Assembly (NCBI RefSeq): GCF_040869045.1
Contig: NC_090319.1
Coordinates: 263,020,897 to 263,084,896 of the forward strand
Reading direction: 5' to 3'
Source: Eurosta solidaginis
Taxonomy: Eukaryota; Arthropoda; Insecta; Diptera; Tephritidae
DNA length: 64,000 nt
Part shown: positions 12,272 to 22,925 of the stretch, in pieces
Position numbering within the stretch: the stretch's first letter is position 1
Layout of the letters: every line of letters begins with the position of its first letter
Position numbers and translations under genes: made by a program
Notes under the pieces: model-generated
Database searches by the model: none
Seen by the model: the letters and a program-made list of their open reading frames with translations, nothing else
Told to the model about the DNA's origin: nothing

Positions 12272-12387
12272 GGATTTCGCTGTGGCGTTTGCCATTTATA
12301 GCGCTTCTGAAGGTCCTTCAGATAATCCTCTTTCCAGCGTCGACTGAATTGGTGATGAAGCGATTTGAGTTTTTCCCATCGATTTAT
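12101..12387 (-). pseudogene. Inverted integrase C-terminal fragment of the same BEL element
   Basis: Reverse complement of 4920-5206 with one difference seen (AACATT against AACGTT). It joins at 12100 through a CATT microhomology and ends at the host repeat at 12388. It is a by-product of the rearrangement and not expressed in sense. Confidence 0.93.
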
Positions 12388-14778
12388 TCTCTGTAAAAAT
12401 GGGCGAAATCGGTGGAAGCCACGCCCAGTTTTTATACACAGTCCACCGTCTGTCCTTCCGCTCGGCCGTTAACACAATAACTTGAGCAAAAACCGATATA
12501 TCTTTACTAAACTTAGCCCACGTACTTATCTGAACTCACTTTATCTTGGTATAAAAAATGGCCGAAATCCGACCATAACCACGCCCACTTTATCGATATC
12601 GAAAATTACGAAAAATTAAAAAAATGCCATAATTCTATACCAAATACGAAAAAAGGGATGAAACATGGTAACTGGATTGGTTTATTGACGCAAAATATAA
12701 CTTTGGAAAAAACTTTGTAAAATGGGTGTGACACCTACCATATTAAGTAGAAGAAAATGAAAAAGTCCTACAAGGCGAAATCAACAGCCCTTGGAATCTT
12801 GGCAGGAATACTGTTAGTGTTATTGAATATATAAATAAATTAGCAGTACCCGACAGATGATTTTATGGATCACCTGATCCACATTTGGTCGATATCGCGA
12901 GAACGCCTTGACATATACATCTAAGGGCCACTCGCTTTTAAAACCCTCATCAATACCTTTAATTTGATATCCATATCGTACAAACACATTCTAGAGTCAA
13001 CCCTGGTCCACCCTAATGGCGATATCTCGAAAAGGCGTGCACCTATAGACCTAATGCCCACTCCCTCTTAAAATGCTCAGTAACACCTTTCGTTTGATAC
13101 CCATATCGTGAAAACATTCTAGATTCACCCCTGGCCCACCCTAATGACGATATCTCGAAAAGGCGTCCACCTATAGACCTAATGTCCACTCCCTCTTAAA
13201 ATGCTCAGTAACACCTTTCCTTTGATACCCATATCGTACAACCATTCTAGAGTCACCCCTGGCCCACCCTAATGGCGATATCTCGAAAAGGCATCCACCT
13301 ATAGACCTAATGCCCACTCCCTCTTAAAATGCTCAGTAACACCTTTCGTTTGATACCCATATCGTACAAACATTCTAGAGTCACCCCTGGCCCACCCTAA
13401 TGGCGATATCTCGAAAAGGCGTCCACCTATAGACCTAATGCCCACTCCCTCTTAAAATGCTCAGTAACACCTTTCGTTTGATACCCATATCGTACAAACA
13501 TTCTAGAGTCACCCTTGGTCAACCTTTATGGCGATATCTCGAAAAGGCGTCCACCTATAGAACTGAGGATTACTCCCTTTTAAAATACTCATTACCACCT
13601 TTCATTTGATACCCATATCGTACAAACACATTCTAGAGTCACCCTGGCCCACCCTAATGGCGATATCTCGAAAAGGCGTCCACCTATAGAACTAAGGATT
13701 GCTCCCTTTTAAAATACTCATTACCACCTTTCATTTGATACCCATATCATACAAACACATTCCAGAGTTACCCCTGGCCCACCCTAATGGCGATATCTCG
13801 AAAAGGCGTCCACCTATGGACCTAATGCCCACTCCCTCTTAAAATGCTCAGTAACACCTTTCGTTTGATACCCATATCGTAAAAACATTCTAGAGTCACC
13901 CTTGGTCCACCTTTATGGCGATATCTCGAAAAGGCGTCCACCTATAGAACTAAGGATTGCTCCCTTTTAAAATACTCATTACCACCTTTCATTTGATACC
14001 CATATCATACAAACACATTCCAGAGTTACCCCTGGCCCACCCTAATGGCGATATCTCGAAAAGGCGTCCACCTATGGACCTAATGCCCACTCCCTCTTAA
14101 AATGCTCAGTAACACCTTTCGTTTGATACCCATATCGTACAAACACATTGTAGAGTCACCCCTGGCCCACCCTAATGGCGACATTTCGAAAAGGCGTCCA
14201 CCTATAGACCTAATGCCCACTCCCTCTTAAAACGCTCAGTAACACCTTTCAATTGATTCCCATATCATACAACTAGAGACACCCCTGGTCCACCTTTATG
14301 GCGATATCTCGAAACGGCGTCCACCTAGGGAACTAAGGATCACTCCTTTTCAAAATACTCATTAACAGCTTTCATTTGATACCCATATCGTACAAACATA
14401 TTCTAAAGTCACCCCTGGTCCACCTTTATGGGGATTTCTCGAAAAGGCGTTCACCTATAGAACTAAAGCCCATTCCCTTTTAAAATACTTATTATCACCT
14501 TTCATTTGATACCCATATCGTACAAACACATTCTAGAGTCAGCCCTGGTCCACCTTTATGGCGATATCCCTAAATGGCGTCCATCCATAGAACTATGGCC
14601 TACTCTCTCTTAAAATACTCTTTAATACCTTCCATTTGATACACATGTCATACAACCACATTCCAGGGTTACCCTAGGTTCATTTTCCTACATGGTGATT
14701 TTCCTTATTTTGTCTCCATAGCTCTCAACTGAGTATGTAATGTTCGGTTACACCCGAACTTAGCCTTCCTTACTTGTT
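12388..14778 (+). repeat. Dispersed repeat copy A, 3' segment with minisatellite
   Basis: Resumes the host repeat (TGTAAAAATGGGCGAAATCGG, compare 21658) and ends with the family terminus TGTTCGGTTACACCCGAACT...CTTCCTTACTTG. The end includes a second TACTCAGTTGAG-type motif, here as CAACTGAGTATG. It contains the minisatellite listed separately. Confidence 0.85.
12890..14690 (+). repeat. Minisatellite, about 13-14 units of 128-130 bp
   Basis: Units are anchored on GCGATATCTCGAAAAGGCG at about 13019, 13147, 13275, 13403, 13531, 13660, 13790, 13918, 14048, 14178, 14301, 14431 and 14561. The first six are spaced almost exactly 128 bp. Units are more alike in the middle than at the edges. The copies at 22120-22380 and 47660-47900 carry only two to three units, so the array length is variable. 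Confidence 0.95.
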
Positions 14779-16540
14779 TATTATATCTTCCGTTTTTCCT
14801 CAAAGAACGTTCGGGCTTTCTATAACATTTCTCCCATCTTTGACTCATTTGCAGGCATATCAGTCTTGATTTTTCCTTCAGGTACCTGTCATATTCTTCA
14901 GTTGTACTTTCTAATTATGTTCTTTTAACAGAAAGTTGAAAACAGCTATTTTTTTCTTATCATTTTTCACTGCTTCTTTCCAAACATCGAAAAGCACGGA
15001 AACACGAACTTAGAAGTTTTCTAAGAAAAAGGGCTTTTATTCAAAAAACGCAAAAAAGCGCAAAATAATAGTCAGCCCTCAAACTCAAAATTAAATGCAT
15101 TTCATGCTCAAAGAAGTCTTAGGTCAGACAATCTCAGACTTTTTATTATAGCTCTCCTTAACTAGGAGTATTATCATCAAAATTAGAGCCCTTTTTGAAA
15201 GGGATTTTGTTTTTTATCTAGCAATCAATAGTAATTGGCTTTTCCTTTAATCACAAATATTTACCTTCCTTATTGACCTCCATTCACTTTTTTTTAAATA
15301 TATGCACTATCCGAGGAATTATTAACTTTTAAATACGAGGAAGCTGAAAAGGAACTATTAAAAATTGTTTTTTTTTTCAAATTCGAAATTTGACAGCTGA
15401 AATCTTTACTGCCAAATATTTAAAGAAAAAACTAAGTATGCACTTTCTTAGTCTCATGTATTATTTTTGTGAGGGTATAAAAAAAATTGATATCGAAAAC
15501 TTTAGAAAATGACTTTTGGCCAGCAAACCCCGGTCGCCAGACCATAGTGCAACGGCGATATTCCCGCGGAATCATGTATTCTTCAGCTGTTACTTGGAAA
15601 ATTCATAAGAGTGTCATATTCATATAATATTGTAAGATTTCAGTTGTTTTCATGGTTTTCAATTTAAAACTTGGTTAAATCATAGCGTATACGGCGCATA
15701 GGAGGCCTTGTGAATTGCCTGAATTTAAAATTTTGAAAATTTAAGTCGTTAGTCTTGAATGTGAAGAAAGTTTATGCTCACAGCGATATTGTTGCTGTTT
15801 TATTACTTTTATGGTGCCAAGTTTCTACGACCTTATGACCATTACCTGGAGAAGTCGTTTTTCCTACTACAAATAGTTCGCCCCTACAAAGGTACATACA
15901 TATATACCAACCAAATATCCTCAACTTTTTATGTATGTAAACAAACGTATATATGTGTCACCAAACAAAACTTCTACAATACCACTTGTCATACTTTTGC
16001 GGGTAATGTGCTTTCAGTCTCATTTTGCAACATTCTTATTTCGACATAAATATAGACGAGTAATTGAATAAGAGTTCATATAACACTTCCGCAAATTTCT
16101 TTTCATACATATATAAGCATTTCTGTTTACCACTTTAAATAGTTCAAATGTCCCATACATATGGCACTTCACATTTTTTTTTTTTTGTAATGTAACAAAA
16201 TTGATGAGTAAATTCTCTTTAATCCCATACCTTCGTTACACATATTCGTTGCATGCAGACTTTCCTTCTCCCGTTTTCTGCTTTGTTTAACTGAGATTAA
16301 ATAAGAAATCGTCGTCGCATGCACTCATGTTTTAACCATTTTATTCAATTATCTTTCGGATTCACTGGCTGCGCTAAATATTATTTTTTCTTAGCAGGAA
16401 ACTGTTTGCTTATTATTGCATACTTAGTAACATTATGAATAATACTGTTTGAAAAACAAATAACTACGCCAAAAACGCTAAAAGTACAGCTCCCCCCAGG
16501 GGATGTGGTTTAACTACAACAGAGGGAACTTTAAAAACAA
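14779..16540. other. Intergenic DNA, nothing recognised
   Basis: AT-rich, short ORFs only on both strands, no recognisable domain, no clear repeat edges. An ORF at 15774-16049 has no features that mark it as a gene. Confidence 0.6.
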
Positions 16541-16544
16541 TAAA

Positions 16545-16876
16545 TTCAAGGCGCGATAAGCTCCGAAGAGATTTTAGGCCGAGCTTCTCTTCCAATTTGA
16601 GTCGTGCTCCTTTTCATTTTTTCTACAAATCGGCGGGACGGAACCTACATATTTTATGCCGACCCCGAACAGCATCTGCAAGGCTGATGAAGGTTTCACT
16701 GAGCTTTTCATGGCAGATTTACACTCGGAGTTCTTGCCAAATCACTGCCGATGGGCCACCCCGCTTAGAAAAACTTTATTCTAATTGAAAAAACTTGCTT
16801 TTAAAATTGTCCCAGGGCGTGAATCTAGGAGCTTCGGTGCGCTAGGTGGAGCACGCTACCACCACCCCACAGCGGC
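16545..16876 (-). mobile_element. tRNA-derived SINE, copy 1
   Basis: On the minus strand it has a tRNA-like head with an A-box-like GGTGGTAGCGTGCTCC and a degraded B box. The shared body follows (TCTAAGCGGGGT..., GCCATGAAAAGCTC, CTTGCAGATGC, GGTCGGCATAAAAT), then AGAAGCTCGGCCTAAAATCTC and a TATCGCGCCTTGAATTTA tail. The body matches 38653-39018 and parts of 57240-57770. Confidence 0.8.
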
Positions 16877-17174
16877 CGCTAAGAGGGAAAAAACAAATGT
16901 TTCGGCATTTATGAGACGAGCTTCGTCAGCTTATTATGGATATCGTATTATTATCGTCCAGTAATCAGCTTGTTATCGCCGAGTCATTATCGGCATTTTA
17001 TTAGTTCCTTGATTTTAAAGTTAAGTGTGAACAGCATGCCGATAATAAATCCATACATTTCGGTATCACATCAATAGCATTTGATAAAATATCGATAATT
17101 TTCGATGAATAATCGCCAAATATCGAGAGGAAATTTATAACATTTCGATATAAAATCGATAACTAATCTAAACC

Positions 17175-17275
17175 TCGTCCCCTTTTTCCTTTCCTTTCCT
17201 TTCCTTTTCTTTCCTTTTCTTTCCTTTCCTTTACGTTACTGTCCTTTTCTTTCTTTTCCTTTCATTCTTTGCCTG
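17175..17275. repeat. (TTTCC)n pyrimidine-rich simple repeat
   Basis: Imperfect CCTTT/TTTCC units for about 100 bp on an almost pure pyrimidine strand. Confidence 0.9.
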
Positions 17276-17633
17276 ATCTTGCTTTACCTTAATTTGCTAT
17301 CTGAATTCGCTCATATTAATTGTACCACGTACATTTCTGCCACATTATGCTACAGTGCAGTAACTACACTTACGCTAACATTATGTATTCCACCATACAA
17401 CCTCCCAATCTCACACACTACGCCTACACTACATCCTACGGTTATATTCTATATTCCCCTAAATCATACCACTTTCAAAGTCTACGCTTATATTAACACT
17501 TACATTACGCTTGCGTTCTGGATTCCCCATCAAACGTATCTAAGGACTGAGCGATCAAGTATCACAATAATAAGTTCCCAATGAATAACCGATGTTAAAG
17601 GTTAAATAAAATAATTTGAAAAAATTTGTAAGT

Positions 17634-17927
17634 TAAACGGTTTTATTGAAAACAATGCTTACATGAAGAAATAATAATACTAAAAGCTAGAAAATAATTA
17701 GGTAGGTCCTAGGTACTAGTCATTACACTCCTTATCAATCTAGGGCGTTGATCAGACAATTAAATAAAAGCGTTGGACGCATGAAATTTCTAAAAATGTG
17801 AGGCGTAGCAGCATAACCTTATTAAGGTTCAGTTGGTCTTATATATGACTATCAATAGAAATTTAACGCGCTAGCTTTTAGTATTATTATTACTTCATGT
17901 AAGTATGGTTTTCAATAAAACCGTTTA
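17634..17927. mobile_element. MITE with about 54 bp terminal inverted repeats
   Basis: The left end TAAACGGTTTTATTGAAAAC continues through CTTACATGAAG and AATAATAATACTAAAAGC. It is mirrored at the right end (17874-17927) with only a few differences. It is 294 bp, non-coding. The superfamily is unclear because I cannot define a target duplication. Confidence 0.8.
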
Positions 17928-18164
17928 TCTTAAATAAATTTGTTTTAATTATTTTATTTTCAAGTTTTTAGTCATTATTTAATTGCCTATTGTTTCTCAT
18001 TCTATTTAGTTCATTTAGTGACTCATTATTACAAGGATTCTTCCCTGACAATTTGTTACAATCTAAGTCCCCAATACATAATCCTTCCAAAGACTTTACT
18101 CGACTCTGCGCCACGTATGCTTGTCCCTCCTCGAACTACAAAATATTTTGAGGTCGCTTCTACC

Positions 18165-18237
18165 GGATTTATTCCAAATATGAGCCAAATCGGACATCAT
18201 AGGTCGCTTTCTATTCATGTATGTATTATGTGTTCCA
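18165..18237 (+). repeat. Part of CGCCACCTAGCGG minisatellite, left of LINE insertion
   Basis: ATGAGCCAAATCGGAC ... GTCGCTTTCTATTCATGTAT and GTATTATGTGTTCCAA match the units at 20095-20460. The LINE has split the array here. Confidence 0.7.
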
Positions 18238-20105
18238 AATATTTATTTATTTATTTATTTATTTACAGTCTTGTAGACTTAATTTTTTAAATTTCTAAAA
18301 TTACATCTATGAGATCTCTTTATGTTATTGCAATTGATTTTTGTGTTTACATCATTAAATTATCTAAAAGGCATTGTTTTGCAGTAGTTGAACAATAATT
18401 TCTTAAATTGATTGCTATTTCGACATTGTTTTAAATCATTTGGTAGCTCGTTGTATTGTCTTATTCCATCGTAATATATATTTTTTTTGTCGAATTCCGA
18501 TCTTACAGCTGGCAAATGAAAATTGTTTCTATTTCTCGTTTGATAAGCATGGACCTCATTATTATATAACACGCGGTCGTTCAAATATGTCGGCAGCTTA
18601 CCTACTTTGATATTATGTATAAATTTTAAAGTGTAATAAACAGTGAATTGTTTTACACTCAGCCAATTCAAGCTATTAAGCATTTCATGTATTGGAGTGT
18701 CATATCGTTTTTTGAGGATGAACCGCATAGCATTATTTTGCTTCACCTGTAGTTTTGTAATGCTCGAGTCAGCTAACGTAAATAAAATTGTAGGGCAATA
18801 TATGAAGTGCGGTTCTACAATAGACCTATAGGCCATTATTTTGTAATATTTGCTCACGTGCTTGCATGTTCGGAACATAAATCAATTTTTTTTTTTTTTT
18901 GTCTTTAAATACACCTTCCTCCGTACTTATTTTTTAAAGTCGTACTTGTTCTCATGAGCTGCTCTACGTTTATTTGTTTAAATTTAAATACACTTCTAAT
19001 ACTATCCTCTGGGGTTTCATCTGGTGTAGTTGATTCAATATTATTGCAAATTGTTCTTATGCTCTCGACGAAGTAAAGGTTTAGTTGGCTTGCAATTTCA
19101 TAGTCTTGTTCAATGATCATATTATTTATAATGATGCGTTTTATTTGCGATGCGTCACTGTTCAAGTTTATGGCATTTTTTAGGCATTTCCACATTAGTT
19201 TTTGATTATTGTAATTTGCCGCTATTTTATTTCCCATAAATTGTTTCTTTTTTATTTTAATTAATTTTTTATAGTGCCGTTTTGTATGATTATAATGTCC
19301 CATTCATTTGTATTTTTCGCAAGCTTGAAAAGCTCATATTTTAATTTCTTAAGTTCAGTTAGTTCGCGGTCAGACCACTTATTTACTAATTTTATTTGTA
19401 CTCGTTTCTCGTAGGTAAGCATTCCCATTATATCACACAAGATAGAATATATTGCTTGAACTTTAAGTCCTATATTACAATCATTAGCTACCATGAAGTT
19501 GTAATTTCTAGGTAGAGCTATTAGATTTTCTTTTGTGTAGTTATTCCAACATACGCGAAGTTCGTATATTCTCATTGTATGCCTTTTTTGAACAGGCAGA
19601 TTGAAGCAGATGGTTTCGTGGTCAGATATTCTTTGGTTTTCCATATTTTTTATTTCAATTTCATCACTACTAATATAAAGTAGGTCTATTCTAGTTTGCG
19701 ACGTTTCAGTTACTCTTGTACTGAAATTAATTAGTTGGTGCATTGACGTTGTCGCGAATGTATGGGATAGCTGGTTTGTGTATGTTGACTGAAGATTTAT
19801 ATTTATGTTAAAGTCGCCAATTACGACATTATTTTCATTTTCACTAAAATATTCTTCCAGTATCTCCCCGATATATTTTATAAACTCAGCATCACTTCAA
19901 TTTGGAGAGTGGGAAACTAAACCAATTTGCCATTTAATCGTATTATTGAGCGTTTTTATCACAATACACCATAAGTGGTTATTTATACTGTTATTGTAAA
20001 CTACTTTACATTCGATCGCTTTATGGGTATATATTAGGACATCACCTGTATGTCGGGTATGTGAATCACATCTAATATGATTATATCCAACTGGACCAAA
20101 TCGGA
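18238..20105 (-). mobile_element. Non-LTR retrotransposon, RT core deleted
   Basis: On the minus strand, in order: an AP-endonuclease-like part (GDVLIYTHKAIECKV at about 20050; SQTRIDLLYISSDE and RISDHET at about 19700-19610), a linker (19303-18905), then a C-terminal region (18878-18360) with VEPHFIYCPTILF, KQNNAMRFIL, SVKQFTVYYTL, AYQTRNRNNF and YNELPNDLK. The 3' tail is (TAAA)n, seen as ATTT repeats at 18238-18264. The catalytic reverse transcriptase with its YADD region is absent; the junction is a T-run at about 18885-18900. The C-terminal style resembles CR1/Jockey-type elements. It is inserted into the CGCCACCTAGCGG minisatellite and is non-functional. Confidence 0.75.
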
Positions 20106-20460
20106 CCACAAATACGATTTTTTTGGATATATCGATCCTTGCGCCATCCAGCGGCGATTTTTTTCACAGGCCGCTTTCTATTCGTATGTATTATGTGTTC
20201 AAAATATGAGCCAAATCGGACCACAAATACTATTTCTTTGAATATCTCGATCCTTGCGCCACCTAGCGGCGAGTTTTTTTTTCATAGCTCGCTTTCTATT
20301 CATGTATGTATTATGTGTTCAAAATATGAACCAAATCGGGCCAAAAATACGATTTTTTGGAATATTTCGATACGTGCAAAACTCATTGCAGTTTTTTTTT
20401 CTTATTATTGCATTGTCATAGGGTTCTGAACTATATTCCAAGTTTCAAGCTTGTAGCTTA
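20095..20460 (+). repeat. CGCCACCTAGCGG minisatellite, right part, about 130 bp units
   Basis: Three partial units carrying CCAAATCGGACCACAAATAC, TCGATCCTTGCGCCA(C/T)C(T/C)AGCGGCGA, CGCTTTCTATTC and ATGTATTATGTGTTC. Spacing is about 120-130 bp. The box GCGCCACCTAGCGG is the reverse complement of the box in the 43.4-45.9 kb array, so the two arrays may be related. Confidence 0.8.
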
Positions 20461-20828
20461 TGGGGAAGTTACTTAAATTTCAATTAGAAAATTAACAACG
20501 GCCGTGCAGCCGGCCAAGTCAAGCTAAATAGAACCGTTTAAAAACCCTTTGAACCGTTAATGATTTGTTCCCATTTCCTTAACAACAAAATTGTTTCATA
20601 TTTCTCTTGCATAGGTATGTATGTTTAAGCGCTCTAATCCAGTGGTCGTCTAGTGAAATAATTATTGGCGCCACTTCACATGTATTATTATTCTCTTTCG
20701 CTTAGTCGTCGCTGAGCAAGCAGAATAGCAACATCGAAAGAGGCTGCTGTTTATTTGGGCATTCCCGAAAAGATATTTTGCAAACAAACGCTCATGCGTA
20801 GTTTGTTTTGTTTGGTTAAGGTCAGCAA

Positions 20829-22381
20829 TTTATTATACTCAGCTGAGCAGAGCTCACAGAGTATATTAACTTTGTTCGCATAACGGTAATCCGTAACGGC
20901 ATAAACTAATCGAGATAGATATAGACTTCTATATATCAAAATGATCTGGGTGAAAAAGAAACTCATTTACCCATGTCCGTCCGTCTGTAAACACGATAGC
21001 TTGAGTAAATTTTGAGGTATCTTGATGAAATTTGGTATGTAGGTTCCTGGGCGCTCATCTCAGATCGCTATTTAAAATGAACGAAATCGGACTATAACCA
21101 TGCCCACTTTTTCGATATCGAAAATTTCGAAAAACCGAAAAAGTGCGATAATTCATTACCAAAGACGGATAAAGCGATGAAACTCGGTAGGTGCGTTGAT
21201 CTTATGACGCAAAATAGAAAATTTGAAAAATTTTGGACAATGGGCGTGGCACCGCCCACTTTTAAAAGAAGGTAATTTAAAAGTTTTGCAAGCTGTAATT
21301 TGGCAGTCGTTGAAGATATCATGATGAAATTTGGTAGGCACGTTACTCCCATTACTATATATGTGCTAAATAAAAATCAGCGAACTCGGATGACGAACAC
21401 GCCCACTTTTAAAAAAAAATTTTTTTTAAGTCAAATTTTAACAAAAAATTTAATATCTTTACAGTATAAAAGTAAATTTTGTCAACATTCGACTCCAGTA
21501 ATGATATGGTGCAACAAAGACAAAGATAAAAGAAAATTACAAAATGGGCGTAACTCCGCCCTTTTTTATTTAATTCATCTAGAATACTTTTAATGCCATA
21601 AATCGAACAAAAATTTGTGAAATTTGGTAGGGACATAGATTCTATGACGATAACTGTTTTCTGTGAAAATGGGCGAAATCGGTTGAAGCCACGCCTAGTT
21701 TTTATACACAGTCGACCGTCTGTCCTTCCGCTCGTCCGTTAATACGATAACTTGCGCAAAAAACCATATATCTTAATAAACTTAGTTCACGTACTTATCT
21801 TAGAATAAAATATGGCCGAAATTCAACTATGACCACGCCCACTTTTAAGATATCGAAAATTACGAAAAATGAAAAAAATGCCACAATTCTGTACCAAATA
21901 TGAAAAAAAGAGATGAAACATGGCAATTTGATTGGTTTTTTGACGCAAAATATAACTTTAGAAAAAACTTTGTAAAATGGGTGTGACACCTACCATATTA
22001 AGTAGAAGAAAATGAAAAAGTTCTGCAGGGCGAAATCAAAAGCCCTTGGAATCTTGGCAGGAATACTGTTTATGGTATGGCTTATATAAATAAATAAGCG
22101 GTACCCGACAAAAGATGTTCTGTGTCACCCTGGTCCACATTTTGGTCGATATCTCGAAAACGCCTTCACATATACAACTAAGGGCTACTCCCTTTTAAAA
22201 CCCCCATTAATACATTTAATTTGATACCCATATCGTACAAACACATTATAGAGTCACCCCTGGTCCACCCTTTTTGCAATATCTCGAAAAGGCGTCCACC
22301 TATAGAACTAAGGCCCACAACGTTTTAAATAATCATTAACACCTTTCGTTTGATACACATGTCATAAAAACACATTCCAGG
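20829..22381 (+). repeat. Dispersed repeat copy B, 5' segment
   Basis: Starts TATACTCAGCTGAGCAGAGC and is collinear with copy A: GCGTGGCACCGCCCACTTT, ATTCTATGACGATAACTG, CACGCCTAGTTTTTATACAC, then two to three minisatellite units. It stops at ACATTCCAG where the BEL LTR begins. The end of the family sequence is found at 29805-29878. Confidence 0.88.
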
Positions 22382-22909
22382 TGTCACCGATTAAGTGGTA
22401 CGAATTTAACTTGCTTTGGCAGTCTTAGCAGTTTATTTCTATAAAAAATGTTACAATAAATACATATGCACATACAAGAAAAATATGGCACACTTACCGC
22501 AGTACGTCCTTCCACTTCCTTTGGCTAATCGGTGACTAAATTGAAAATACTTATTTTCGCGACTATTTATCCCTTCATTAGCAAACGGCCAAACGATTTG
22601 CAATTACCGTACCAGCTTGGAAGTTGGAAGAATGCACTGCAGTTTACAAAAATACCAAACAGGAGAAGCGGTCACTTTGGTTGAACAAAGAAAAAGGCAA
22701 AAAACAATGAACAGTTGCAATGTATGTATGTACATATGTATGTTACAGAATTTTAGTTGGCGTAAACAGCTTTAATATAGCAAGAATATGAAACAATAGA
22801 AACATGAAAACAACAACCTTAGTATGTGCATATGCCTGCAAACAATGGAAATTCAAATACAGTTGTGCGTAAGTATATAGACAAATTTTTAGAGCAGCGA
22901 TTCTCAACA
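22382..22909 (-). repeat. 3' LTR of BEL element 2
   Basis: Near-identical to 29279-29804 across about 526 bp. Ends in sense are TGTTGAGAATCG and CGGTGACA. Differences seen include ATAAAAAATG against ATAAATG and GCAGCGATTCTC against GCAGAGATTCCC. Confidence 0.95.
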
Positions 22910-22925
22910 TCCCCGCCCCCGTTAA

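Larger units (their letters stand above)
2997..12387 (+). mobile_element. Rearranged BEL/Pao LTR retrotransposon inside repeat A
   Basis: Order: pol 3' half (RNase H, integrase), extra ORF, one LTR, leader, gag, then protease, reverse transcriptase and RNase H, then an inverted integrase fragment. 2997-3737 is repeated at 11360-12100 with an offset of 8363 bp, and I see one base difference (at about 3535/11898). 12101-12387 is the reverse complement of 4920-5206, with one difference seen. No flanking LTRs and no target duplication are present; about 10 bp of the host repeat is missing at the site. The junction at 12100 has a 4 bp CATT microhomology. The order fits insertion or repair of a one-LTR circle or permuted product rather than normal integration. 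An assembly artefact is possible. Confidence 0.85.

Noticed and set aside
12890..14690. CRISPR-like regular spacing of repeats
   Set aside because: Units are contiguous 128-130 bp minisatellite copies without unique spacers, and the genome is eukaryotic.
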